Shown: positions 33,795 through 43,960 of the stretch, piece by piece
Layout of the letters: each line of letters starts with the position of its first letter
How positions within the stretch are numbered: the first letter of the stretch is position 1
Assembly: GCF_024139115.2 (NCBI RefSeq)
Contig: NC_085140.1
Location: forward strand, 103,738,988 to 103,802,987
Direction of reading: 5' to 3'
DNA length: 64,000 bases
DNA from: Armigeres subalbatus
Lineage: Eukaryota; Arthropoda; Insecta; Diptera; Culicidae
Program-made: the position numbers and the translations under genes
The notes under the pieces: generated by a model
Databases searched by the model: none
What the model was told of the DNA's origin: nothing
The model's input: the letters and a program-made list of their open reading frames with translations, nothing else

Positions 33795-34130
33795 GTAGTA
33801 ATTTCCGGAACAAATAATGGAGCAATTTCTGAAATAACTGCTGGCGGACTCTCCGTAGGTATTCTTGAAGAAATTTCCGAAACTCCTGGAGAACCCTGCA
33901 AGACTTTTCAGCTTTTCCAGAGGACCTCTTGCTCAGCCCCTCTGCTCTTGTAATTGCCGGAGAAATTATTTCCAAATGAGCTCCTGGAGGAATATTCGGA
34001 GAAGCTCCTGGAGGAATTTTGGGATTTGAGGATTTCAGGAAGAATTCCCGAATAGATATCCGAAGGAAATAGAAGTATTTCCGAAGGAACTTCTGGAAGA
34101 ATTACAGAGGGAGCTCGGGAGTCATCACGT
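33795..34130. repeat. Degenerate repeat, right part of the array split by the LOA element
   Basis: tttccggaacaa, ctcctggagaa, gctcctggaggaatat and similar phrases continue the block at 27181-27993. Confidence 0.55.
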
Positions 34131-34387
34131 CATTTTATTCATTACGTCGTACATATTACGACAAAATGCCAATTAAGTAACTTTTTGTAACACAAAACAG
34201 ATGTAATATTACATGCGATTTAAGACGGCGATGATGTGCATCAAATCCGATATGATTCCAAAGGATGGAGGGGTCTTGAATCATCTTAAGAACCTTCCTA
34301 ATAACCCCGGTTTTTTAAAATTTCATGCCGATCGGTTGAGTAGTTTCCGAGTCTATAAGGGTCAGGCAGATAGAAACTATTTTTATG

Positions 34388-34560
34388 TAGTGGAACTGCT
34401 CCTTGCATTCATCTCATGGCTCCGATATTCATCCCATCAAAAACAAAACAATGGAAAACAATTTGATTTGTTTCTCATTTTTGTAATTTTTGTCAGTAGC
34501 AGGAGCATGCATGTTGATAAAAGGGAGCGACGAAATTGGTCTGTATTTCTTTGTTCCGCG
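34388..34560. mobile_element. MITE related to 55586-55803 (inverted copy)
   Basis: tcatctcatggctccgatat then tcatcccat, aaacaatttgatttgtttct and gcgacgaaattggt match the complement of 55610-55795. The outer TIR is partly lost here (gtggaactgctcct remains). Confidence 0.5.
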
Positions 34561-34565
34561 ATCAG

Positions 34566-35119
34566 TCAGATTGTGTTCAAAATAGAAAATAGACATCAAA
34601 AATAGACATCATGCTCTTAACTTCTCTTAATGACCACAATCTTATCAAATTGAAAGCAAAAACATTGAAGTGAAAAAACATTTTAGGGCCATTCTAGTTT
34701 AAAGCTTTCAATTTCATGTAGAGAGCTAAACTGAACGGTGTCTTCGAAAAAGTTTATTGAAATGAGGTTTTCTACAAATTGGCTGGAGAGTTCAACAACA
34801 TACATATGTTCTGAAGACGTTGTGACAGACAAATTTAAAATGGATTAGAATCATCAAATCATCAAACACCAAAATTTACTCATCTGACTATACATTCTTA
34901 GGCTTTGATCAAATGAATTTGGAAACAATGAAATGAAAACTCTAAACTATAACTGGAAAAGTCAAAATTGTTACTGTTGGCAGGATAGGCTTCATCACTC
35001 CCATTAATTTATGCATTGCCATTCCTTTCGCTTTACTTCCATTTAGTGCAACTTGTTGCGATCCAATCGGTTGGTTAATCGAAAACGCGTGATTCTTTTA
35101 CATGCATGCGACTTCCGTG
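34566..35119. other. No recognisable feature
   Basis: AT-rich sequence with no coding or terminal-repeat evidence. Confidence 0.35.
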
Positions 35120-37112
35120 CACAGAGAACAGACGTCCTCTACGCTAAGTATAACAAATAGTTATTTGGCGAAGCTGAATAAGAATTCAAATTAAAATACA
35201 TTTTGCTGAACATGCTTCATATGGATGCGTAAGAAAGTCGTTTCTTAGTTCCCGTATTACGTCTCGAAAAAGTGAATTCTTAAAGCACACCCACATAAAG
35301 TGGGGCCTACTTGCAGATACATGCAGCTTTTTAAAGAGGTTTAACAGGGCCCACTGTCAAACCCCACAACTCACAGATGGCCTGGGGAGGGATCGTCAAG
35401 CCCTTGGACATAGTCCCTGCTGCCCCAAAAAAACACTTCAATAAAGTACTAAAAAAAACCACTAAATTAATGATTTCGTGTGTGTTACTTCTACGTGAAG
35501 TTAAACGATTTACAATGATATGGAAATGCTAATATCATCTTCCAAACTTGGACGTACATGTTCATGATAGCATTAGAGGCGAAAGTATAGAATTGATAGT
35601 TCCGTTAGGATACGGCAGGCATGAAGAATGTTTTTATAGAATTCGATTTGAAAGCGAGCGGAGGGCAATATTTGTGATGGCACATATCGCACGACCTTCC
35701 TTCTGCCAAGCTCCCGTATGAAGGGGGAGAGAAGAATATCAGTGTGGAAGCTGATATATCTCCACTGGCAAAAGGAAGGTGGTTTGACTTGCTCATATGC
35801 CATCGCGTGCGGAAGGATTTGCTATCGACGAGTACTGTCTCCAAATTTCTAATATGACATCAGCATTTAGTCGAATAGGATTTTTATTGCACAGTTCTGT
35901 TTTCTCATTGCGTCCGTCTCGTCGTAACCAACTTGGCTGCCTCGGAGAGAACAAAGCAGAAAGGCACTGCTGCTGTACCGTCGACCAATAACAGCTGAAT
36001 TGATGGATGCCCCCACCAAGGGTAGTACACTAAATTAATGATTTCGTGTGTGTTACTTCTACGTGAAGTTAAACGATTTACAATGATATGGAAATGCTAA
36101 TATCATCTTCCAAACTTGGACGTACATGTTCATGATAGCATTAGAGGCGAAAGTATAGAATTGATAGTTCCGTTAGGATACGGCAGGCATGAAGAATGTT
36201 TTTATAGAAGTCGATTTGAAAGCGAGCGGAGGGCAATATTTGTGATGGCCTTGGTGGGGGCATCCATCAATTCAGCTGTTATTGGTCGACGGTACAGCAG
36301 CAGTGCCTTTCTCTGCTTTGTTCTCTCCGAGGCAGCCAAGTTGGTTGCGACGAGACGGACGCAATGAGAAAACAGAACTGTGCAATAAAAATCCTATTCG
36401 ACTAAATGCTGATGTCATATTAGAAATTTGGAGACAGTACTCGTCGATAGCAAATCCTTCCGCACGCGATGGCATATGAGCAAGTCAAACCACCTTCCTT
36501 TTGCCAGTGGAGATATATCAGCTTCCACACTGATATTCTTCCCTCCCCCTTCATACGGGAGCTTGGCAGAAGGAAGGTCGTGCGATATGTGCCATCACAA
36601 ATATTGCCCTCCGCTCGCTTTCAAATCGAATTCTATAAAAACATTCTTCATGCCTGCCGTATCCTAACGGAACTATCAATTCTATACTTTCGCCTCTAAT
36701 GCTATCATGAACATGTACGTCCAAGTTTGGAAGATGATATTAGCATTTCCATATCATTGTAAAAAAAACCGTTGTGAAAAGTACAACACTTTCGAAAAAA
36801 GCACGCTTGTCGAGCGGTGAGATTGCGTGAATGACCCAGGACCATGCGAGTTCCGGAAGGTTAATTGAGTAGGTCTAACGAAATGTGATTACATTACATT
36901 ACTTTTATACGCAATTTTTCACTACGAAATACCATTAGTTCTGTAATTCCCGTTTGTCTGAAAGGAACGCGTACTGGAAGAACCCATGTAATAGGAATCA
37001 CTCACTGGTGTGAATGAAAATTTATATTTGTCACAATCATTGAAATAATATTTTACCGATGTTGAACGCACTAAAATGCCAAACATTTTTCACGGGACGT
37101 CTGTTCTCTGTG
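35120..37112. mobile_element. TIR element (~2 kb) enclosing a palindrome
   Basis: cacagagaacagacgtcc at 35120 is the exact inverse of ggacgtctgttctctgtg ending at 37112. No obvious target duplication was found. Near the left end (35285-35440) a tract with cccactgtcaaaccccacaa and a terminal run of A resembles a retroposon 3' end. The centre is the large palindrome listed next. Confidence 0.5.
35511..36761. repeat. Near-perfect ~510-bp-arm palindrome with duplicated loop
   Basis: Arms 35511-36021 and 36249-36761 are reverse complements with only a handful of differences (for example ggggga against cctcccc context near 35722, and one inserted base around 36345). The 227-base loop (36022-36248) is mostly a direct copy of the outer left arm: 35461-35681 and 36029-36249 match. 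Mirrored open frames of 79 and 76 codons on each arm are a by-product of the palindrome. Confidence 0.85.
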
Positions 37113-38069
37113 ATTCGTAGGTCATAAACTTTGGACATGTTAAGCTTACGCATTAAAGGGGGCAATTGAAACGTTGCTGTTAAAGAGTTATGATTTAAAT
37201 ATCGTAGTGCAGTTGTGCTTGAAAGTAAGGGACTGATTAACTAAAACACAGACCATTGCCACCTTTCCAATGGTGTTAAAAAGGGAACCATTAAGACATG
37301 GAAACGAACACGGCAAGGTGTGGGAAATAAATTTAATGTTCCCTTTAAACTGAATATTACAATATTTACAACAAAAATAATTGAACAAAACAGAATGATT
37401 GCTAAGAACTTCGCGCTGTTAGGGTAAGGGATGTATTTTGGAACACCCGTACCAGGGCTCATACTTTGGATCACCAAGCTGCATTTTATCATTTTTAACA
37501 CATGGAACCAATAAAATCAAGTGTTGCCATAGTAAAATAAGAAATGTTGGGGAATTAGCAAACTGATTGTTCTATTTTTTCGGAGCAAATGTAATTTACT
37601 ATATGTATAGGGTAGTTGGAATAAAGCCACAATGGTGAAAATAACTCCGGCAGGTAGTAATATTAAAAGGACATAATTGTTCCGTAGAAAGCATGCATTA
37701 GCTGGGCATAAATTTAAGCAATTTAAGCAAAATTAAATTTCAGAGGTAGGCATTTGCCCAGAATAAGGTGATAGTGGAATTGATCCCTTCTTCAAGAATA
37801 TGCGTTTACCGGGAAAAGACAATAATTAATGTGATTCCTCTTCCTTAAAAGTAGCCGATTGCCCGGAATAAGGCATCGGTAAGTGTGTGGCCTATCTCCG
37901 CCAAACGAGCTTTCCGCTGATTTGATCGTGTGCTATTCAATATCATCCCGAGCGTGCAACTTCGGGCATCCCCGACGAGGAAAGAGGCAAAGTCATGACC
38001 TGCTATTCACTAGTCAATGTTGGCAACCGAACCGTCCGCCCCTCTTCTACACAACCATCAAAAGCTGCA
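37113..38069. other. Mostly unassigned; one phrase shared with 43.38 kb
   Basis: gccgattgcccggaataagg (37853) and its variant at 37752, together with gatcccttcttcaagaa, recur at 43385-43435 as gtttgcccgaaataagg and gatcccttcttcaaaa. This indicates a small dispersed repeat. No gene is seen. Confidence 0.4.
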
Positions 38070-38544
38070 ACAATCCGAGCACCTTCGACAACACAAGCAG
38101 AAAACCGATGAAAAAACAAATCATTCATTGCGAAAACAAATCATGTTTAATCGAAACCGATAAGAATAACAAACCATTCAATCTGGTACCTTTGACATTA
38201 CAAGTGGAAACCGATGAGAAAACGAATCGTTTCCTTCGACGCTACTTCAGAGTTCTTTTGATATTCAAACTCTTCCAGAGCGCCTTCGACTTTTTTAAGT
38301 CGAAACCGTTAAGAAACAACACATTTTTTCAATCCAGAGTGCCTTCGACATCACAAACCAACGGACAAATCATTCAATCCGACGCTCTTCCAGAGCGTCT
38401 TCGACACTACAAGTCGAAACCGATGAGCAAATCATTTAAGCCGACGCTCTTCCAGAGCTTCTTCGACATCACAAGTCGAAACCTTTGAACAAATCATTCA
38501 ATCCGATGCTCTTCCATAGCGTCTTCGACACTACAAGTCGAAAC

Positions 38545-39994
38545 TAGGGTGGTCGGTTTTGACCACTTTTGGTGAAAACCGGTATTTCGGTATTGACGAT
38601 GTTGATACCGGTAATACCGGTATAATACCGGTATTGAAGTATTTTCTGAGGATTTCATTTTATGTTATGAAAAAGTATATCATTTCAAAATCCAATCGAG
38701 AAATCATTATGTACTGATGTGTAATATTAAGATTTAATGACAGTTTTTATATTTTGCGCCCAAAATCTGGCGAAAAATGAAATAAAACCTAAACTATCAA
38801 TTGGGTATAGTTTATTTTGTTGTTTCATTAAAGTTTTCTTGATTTTTTTTTAAATCATGACTATCGCAACCATTCAGTGTTGTGTCGTTGGAATTCAATT
38901 GTTCAATTTTATAAATATCGAATAATGAGGTATGACAAACTTGAATGACAAACTTGAAGCGCTTAAAGCTGCTTACAACTCTGTCTAACAAAACAATGAT
39001 GTAAATATGTAATCTAAGGCGTGGGAGTCAAAATGACATTACGTCAAATGATACATGTCATTTTGAACAGATTTCACACTCTCAGGTACCTTTGGACAAA
39101 AATACAGATCTATTCCAGCGTTATGACTACATCAATAATAATCATAAAGTGAATTTGGCTTCTAAAAAAAAAATTGAGCAAATTAGTCATGCAGATGACA
39201 TTTTACAACACTGCAACCATTATTTATGATTCCAGATTCTAGGAGCGTTATCCATTGACACTCATTTGCCTATAACATGTAGGTACATCTTGTTACGCTT
39301 GGGTTTATTATTATTATCTTTATTTTAAAGATTTTCAGACCGAGGCTGGCTCACCTCTGACGCTTGGGTTTTTCTGTAACTGAGAAGCAAGCATGTTCAT
39401 AAAGTAGTGCGTTGGACTTCCACACAGTCATTTTTTAATTCCAACTACCGAATCGTAAAGCATTGAATGCGTTATCTAAAACTGTTCTAAAATAAAGATT
39501 TTATTTTTCCATTTTGGAGAAGGAATTTCTTTTCTGCATTTCTTGGATATCTTAAATATAAATGCATAAGCAACAAATAGAAGCAAATTTGGAAATTTAT
39601 ATTGTTATCTAGATTACCTAAAGAGAAAATAAACTAGCAGAACTGAATCTTTCTAGTTAGCGGATTCTCCAAAAGCGAAAACTAATTATTCATCAACATG
39701 GTATGATAAATTTAAGCAATTGTTTCTCCCTAAGAATAGAATAAATAATTTGTGGGATTTATTATTATATTTTCTTTTGCTGCTGAAAGTCGTCTAAAAA
39801 GTAAGACCACACTAATAACATCATGCGGTTCTAGCCACACATATAAAAAAGTCTCTCATCTACTACATTTTGATGAAAATTGGAATACCGAAAATACCGG
39901 TTTCTAGACCTTCATAAAACCGGTATTTCGGTATCAAAAAATGGGCCGGTAATACCGGTTTTACCGGTTTCGGTATTACCGGTAAACCACCCTA
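38545..39994. mobile_element. hAT-type element, 1450 bp, non-coding
   Basis: Ends tagggtggt and accaccctA are inverted repeats followed inward by many accggtatt / aataccggt palindromic phrases at both ends. The duplication GTCGAAAC sits at 38537-38544 and 39995-40002, exactly inside a satellite unit. No transposase frame is visible. Confidence 0.8.
39307..39359 (-). mobile_element. 53-bp 5'-truncated retroposon with 12-bp TSD
   Basis: acgcttgggttt occurs at 39295-39306 and 39360-39371. The insert on the minus strand reads gaggtgagccagcctcggtc and ends in aataataataa. The same 3' end (gaggtgagccagcccaggg then aaagacaaaaaaaaa) is seen at 41550-41590. It is a minimal retroposed tail. Confidence 0.6.
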
Positions 39995-40538
39995 GTCGAA
40001 ACCGATGAGCAAATCATTAAATCCGGCGCTCTTCCAGAGCATCTTCGACATCGCAAATCGCAAGTCAAAACCGATGAGCAAATCATTAAATCCGACGCTC
40101 TTCCAGAGCGCCTTCGACACTACCCGAGTAACACACTTGTCATAGATAAGTTTGTTTGACTCATGTGAGATAAAATCAAGTCCGATGAACAAATCATTTA
40201 AGCTGACGCCGTTTCAGAGCGTCTTTGAAATCACAAGTCGAAACCGATGAGACAATCTTTCAATTCGACTCTCTTCCAGAGCTTCTTTGACATCGCATGT
40301 CGAAACCGCTGAACAAATCATTCAATCCGATGCTCTTCCAGAGCTTCTTCGATATCACAATTCTAAACCGATGAACAAATCATTCAATCCGACGCTCTTC
40401 CAGAGCGCCTTCGACACTACAAGTTGAAACCGATGAGCAAATCATTCAATCCGACGCTCTTCCAGAGTAAAAAAGGTAAAGTTTTAAATCAAAGCTTGAA
40501 ACAAAAAATAATATTTTGAATAATTTGAAATGATTGCA

Positions 40539-40745
40539 TTGAGCGATTCCAATACTCAAAAGGTTGATGTGGAACATCGCGTTTTTAATAAAGATTGACA
40601 CGAGTGGTTTACGTCCACGTTGAAAAAAGGAAAGCCGTTTTGCTTAATTTGTTCAGAAAGTTTTGCAATATTGATGGAATAAAATCTGAATCCAAGCATT
40701 CTATGAAATATGATATTTGAAAAGACTCAGGAAGGAAACAAAAGT
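40539..40745 (+). pseudogene. hAT (ZBED-type) transposase, N-terminal BED zinc-finger fragment
   Basis: The frame reads SDSNTQKVDVEHRVFNKD, stop, HEWFTSTLKKGKPFCLICSE, SFAILME, stop, and then in a shifted frame ESKHSMKY. KGKPxCLICxExxAxx followed by a KH pair is the BED zinc finger at the N-terminus of the ZBED/GTF2IRD2-like hAT transposases. The start codon appears as TTG, a TGA replaces a probable tryptophan, and there is a frameshift, so it is dead. The fragment at 42919-43093 is a downstream piece of the same protein type on the same strand, probably one ancestral copy now interrupted by SINEs and MITEs. Confidence 0.55.
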
Positions 40746-40927
40746 TGATAGAGCTTCAAAGGTAGGTCACTCAATAAATTTAAATTTCCATTCATTGATT
40801 CAAATTATTATTATAATAGAAATTATCATAGAAACAACAAACTTTTTTCTCGACTTTTTTCACTCAAGCAAATACGAAGTCAGAAAATGCAGAACGGTCC
40901 AGTTTTGCTGTTAGTAAGTAGTAAGGC

Positions 40928-41197
40928 GGTAAGAAGCGCGGCTACAAAGCAAGACCATGCTGAGGGTGGCTGGGTTCGATTCCCGGTGCCGGTCTAGGCA
41001 ATTTTCGGATTGGAAATTGTCTCGACTTCCCTGGGCATAAAAGTATCATCGTGTTAGCCTCATGATATACGAATGCAAAAATGGTAACCTGGCTTAGAAA
41101 CCTCGCAGTTAATAACTGCAGAAGTGCTTAATGAACACTAAGCTGCGAGGCGGCTCTGTCCCAGTGTGGGGATGTAATGCCAATAATAAGAAGAAGA
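40928..41197 (+). mobile_element. Feilai SINE, intact, with 11-bp TSD
   Basis: tRNA-related head with B box gggttcgattcccgg, then tcgacttccctgggcataaa, agtatcatcgtgttagcctc, agctgcgaggcggctctgtc and tgtggggatgtaatgcc with an (aag)n tail. AGTAGTAAGGC is duplicated at 40917-40927 and 41198-41208. This is the classic Aedes Feilai consensus and would be transcribed by pol III and mobilised in trans by a non-LTR element. Confidence 0.85.
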
Positions 41198-41296
41198 AGT
41201 AGTAAGGCAAAACCGATCAAACCTTTCCAGGACAGAGAGTTTATTAAGGAAATCATTTCGGTTGTTGTTTACATCGTGTGTCCAAGAGTCAGTTAA

Positions 41297-41403
41297 GAGT
41301 GGCGACACTGTCAGAATTGGAACAAAATTCATCTGTCATTCCCATACAAAATCGTGTTCCAAGCGAGCAGGAGACCTGTCAAATGCGGCACATGTCGCCA
41401 CTC
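41297..41403. mobile_element. TTAA-flanked MITE, 107 bp (piggyBac-like)
   Basis: gagtggcgacac and gtcgccactc are inverted ends, with TTAA at 41293-41296 and 41404-41407. Confidence 0.6.
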
Positions 41404-41540
41404 TTAAGTACATACATTCCTGTGTGTCCTAAGGAAATAAAAGTTCTCGTTGGAGATTTGAAAGGTAGGTTATGTGAAAAAAAACCGCCTGCTTCGTATT
41501 CTACTCTCTCCCAAACGATGCAAATACTGACTTGAAAAAC

Positions 41541-41590
41541 GTAGCAAAGAGGTGAGCCAGCCCAGGGCTGCAAGCATCTCTAACAAAGAC
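41541..41590 (+). mobile_element. Retroposon 3' end (truncated)
   Basis: gaggtgagccagcccaggg, gcaagcatctctaacaaaga and an A-rich tail match the 53-bp insert at 39307-39359. The 5' limit is unclear. Confidence 0.4.
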
Positions 41591-41739
41591 AAAAAAAAAT
41601 GTGGTGATAAGAGGAATTGATGGTCATCTTCGAATGGCACAGAAATTAACAGCTTTCCCTATGCAGAGAACAACTAAACGGAAAAACCTGAGGGCTGATA
41701 AGAAATATGTATGAAGGAACTTTTTTTCTGCTTCGAAAA

Positions 41740-41860
41740 CTTGAGGTCACTCCTGACGGAATCCAATTTTCAAAGTACTCGCGTTTTCAAGGGCACACCA
41801 TTCGATACGGAAGCAACGCACAACTGTCCTTTTTCAGCTTTGCTGCGTCGCAGCATGCGT
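41740..41860. repeat. Repeat shared (inverted) with 16440-16625
   Basis: cctgacggaatccaattttc, aaagtactcgcgttttcaag, ggaagcaacgcacaactgtc and agctttgctgcgtcgcag recur in the 16.4-16.6 kb MITE region on the other strand. Confidence 0.5.
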
Positions 41861-42156
41861 GATGTTAATTTATTTAATCGACGCGAGTGTTATTCTAATT
41901 ACTGGATAGAATACCAGAAGCATCTGGAAGGCTGAAGGGACCTAGGATTGAAGAAGACCGAGTGCATGCAACAAACTATCCCGTTGGTCTTCCAAGCATC
42001 ATCGTCAATGTTGGGGTGGAAGATTTATTGCAATCCACTGTTGAGCTATCAAAATTAAGGTATTTGGACCTCCTCCCAACATGGAAAAACCGGAAAACAC
42101 GCAATATATAACCAAAAGTCCAAAATATATTCAGATGTCCAAAATACATCATTTGC
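41861..42156. other. No recognisable feature
   Basis: Unassigned sequence between the repeat at 41.8 kb and the foldback at 42165. Confidence 0.35.
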
Positions 42157-42164
42157 CCTACCAT

Positions 42165-42879
42165 CAAGGATGTTAACGATCATTCAGTAATTTGCGTTCG
42201 ATCATTTAGTAGTTTGTCAACATTCCAGAAGCTGAATTTCAAATTATGTTGTATGATGGACCTCTAGTGCGAAGGTTTTTCTACAACTTTGCCTAATGGT
42301 TCGTTATTAGAATTTAACTAATAACGGAGTTAGAGCGCTAGTTGCAGTAACTTCTTCTTCTTCTTATTGGTATTACACTGGGACAGAGCCGCCTCGCAGC
42401 TTAGTGTTCATTAAGCACTTCCACAGTTGTTAACTGCGATGTTTCTAAGCCAAGTTACCATTTTTGCATTCGTATATCATGAGGCTAACACGATGATACT
42501 TTTATGCCCAGGGAAGTCGAGACAATTTCCAAGCCGAAAATTGCCTAGACCGGCGCCGGGAATCGAACCCAGCCACTCTCAGCATGGTCTTGCTTTGTAG
42601 CTGCGCGTCTTACCGCACGGCTAAGGAGGGCCCAGTAACTTAAACTTGACTTAAAAATGATTGGAATTTTGTGATCATTTAGTCTAAGTTACTGAAACTA
42701 TAGCTATAACTCCGTTACTAGTGGAATTCAAACAACGAACCATTAGGCAGAGTTGTAGAAAAACCTTCACACTAGAAGTCCACCATACAACATAATTTGA
42801 AATTCAGCTTCTGGGATGTGTTATTGACAAACTATTAAATGATCGAACGCAAATTACTTAATGATCGTTAACATCCTTG
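42165..42879. mobile_element. Foldback MITE with 8-bp TSD, carrying a Feilai insertion
   Basis: Ends caaggatgttaacgat and atcgttaacatccttg are perfect inverted repeats. The arms continue for ~185 bases (cagaagctgaatttcaaatt, ctacaactttgcctaatggt and inverses). CCTACCAT is duplicated at 42157-42164 and 42880-42887. An 8-bp TSD fits hAT or P-type. The loop contains a full SINE, so the MITE is older than that SINE. Confidence 0.8.
42354..42632 (-). mobile_element. Feilai SINE with 9-bp TSD
   Basis: Minus-strand copy of the same consensus as 40928-41197, with a complete 5' start (gggccctccttagccgtgcg) and the (gaa)n tail at its left. CAGTAACTT is duplicated at 42345-42353 and 42633-42641. Confidence 0.85.
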
Positions 42880-42918
42880 CCTACCATGCATGAGAGATTT
42901 TTTTTCGAAAAGAAAATG

Positions 42919-43093
42919 GCACTATTTTTACAAGATAAAAGAAAACCACTGCTCGAGCTGAATGATCCTGAATAGATGAGTGACTTGGCTTTTCTAGCAG
43001 ATATCGCCAAACATCTCAATGACGAACATAAAGCACTTTGGTACAGTGGATTGGTGAAATCTGGTACATTTCTCTCCTCCTGTTGAAAACGGT
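42919..43093 (+). pseudogene. hAT (ZBED-type) transposase, central fragment
   Basis: The frame reads ALFLQDKRKPLLELNDPE, stop, MSDLAFLADIAKHLNDEHKA, LWYSGLVKSGTFLSSC, stop. DPEWxxDLAFLxDIxxHLNxLNxxLQGxG is the well-conserved block of ZBED/GTF2IRD2-like hAT transposases. The TAG stands where TGG (Trp) is expected. With the BED fragment at 40539-40745 it marks a decayed transposase gene, whose original spacing has been expanded by insertions. Confidence 0.55.
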
Positions 43094-43659
43094 TCATGCA
43101 AATCTGTTCAATATGGTGGTAAAGTAACGGAAACCCAATTTTATCAAAACCGTTTACCGATGTGAATAATTTACCTGAAATGTGTCAAATAGGTTCCTTA
43201 TGCAACGACGAAAATAAAAAAAGACGCAATAAAATCTTGTTTAGTTTTTTATTTAGAAAATGGAAAAAAACACTCATAATTTTGATAATAATCAAAAAAG
43301 TATGTACCGAATATTTTCTAGTCCGCCAGCAAGTGTGAATTCTAGAAATTGGCCTGTGGCTTGAAAAGGTTGGGCAGGCCTGCAATAGGCGTTTGCCCGA
43401 AATAAGGCGCGGATGGGTTTGATCCCTTCTTCAAAACTGAAATCTGCTTTATTTTAATCAATTGATGTCGTTTCAATAACAAAAGAATTACCATGTTGAT
43501 CAATTGGTTTTCGAAAAATGATTCCGATTGTAAAATAAACTGCAAATTAAACAGGTAATTCCGAGCAAGGCCGGGTGCATACAGCTAGTTATTTTTTTTT
43601 ACTTTTCCTAAACTTTGGACAAAGCACTAAGGATGCTTATGGGACGTAAATTGGAAATG

Positions 43660-43960
43660 AAAGTTGTATGAACCTTATTTGAATATTATCAAACCCCACA
43701 GCTTTCGATTGTATCGAGAATATGCAGTTAATAATATCATATTCCATGAAATAGAATATGATATAATCGGGAAGGAAGTAGGTATTGAAGGAATTTGAGA
43801 AGCATCATTAACAAAATTTGTTGTAAAATAGTCATTTATATCATTTGCAGAGAAATCGTCAACAGGAAAACGGGACTCTTTTGTGACTCTAAAGTTTTTA
43901 AATATTTTGCCAAATGTTCAATGTTATTTCTAAACGATATCCAAGCACCCGATTGAGGCA
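43660..43960 (-). pseudogene. Jockey/I-type ORF2 fragment at the endonuclease-RT junction
   Basis: The minus-strand frame reads KNFRVTKESRFPVDDFSAND, INDYFTTNFVNDASQIPSIP and, after a one-base shift, MEYDIINCIFSIQSKAVGFD and NIQIRFIQL. The NEINxYFxTNF linker followed by IxxAIxSIKSxAVGxDNIPxxFIK is the transition into RT block 1 of Jockey/R1-like ORF2 proteins. No catalytic RT motif is left. The fragment ends near the A/T-rich sequence at both sides and no target duplication was found. Confidence 0.55.

Larger units (their letters stand above)
38070..40470. repeat. 62-bp satellite array (at least 12 units), split by a hAT element
   Basis: Units follow gacgctcttccagagcgtc, ttcgacactacaagtcgaaa, ccgatgagcaaatcattcaa with a 61-64 base spacing. 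The first phrase is a perfect 8-bp stem with a 3-base loop. The array runs 38070-38544 and continues 39995-40470, and the interruption is a transposon with an 8-bp TSD. An open frame of 201 codons (37883-38488) runs over it, but the 62-base period and codon content do not support a protein. Confidence 0.8.

Noticed and set aside
35605..36667. Identical 76-79 codon frames on opposite strands
   Set aside because: They are mirror images caused by the palindrome, with no motif.
37883..38488. 201-codon plus-strand frame
   Set aside because: It runs along the 62-bp satellite. The repeat continues past the stop and across a transposon, and no domain or codon signal supports a protein.
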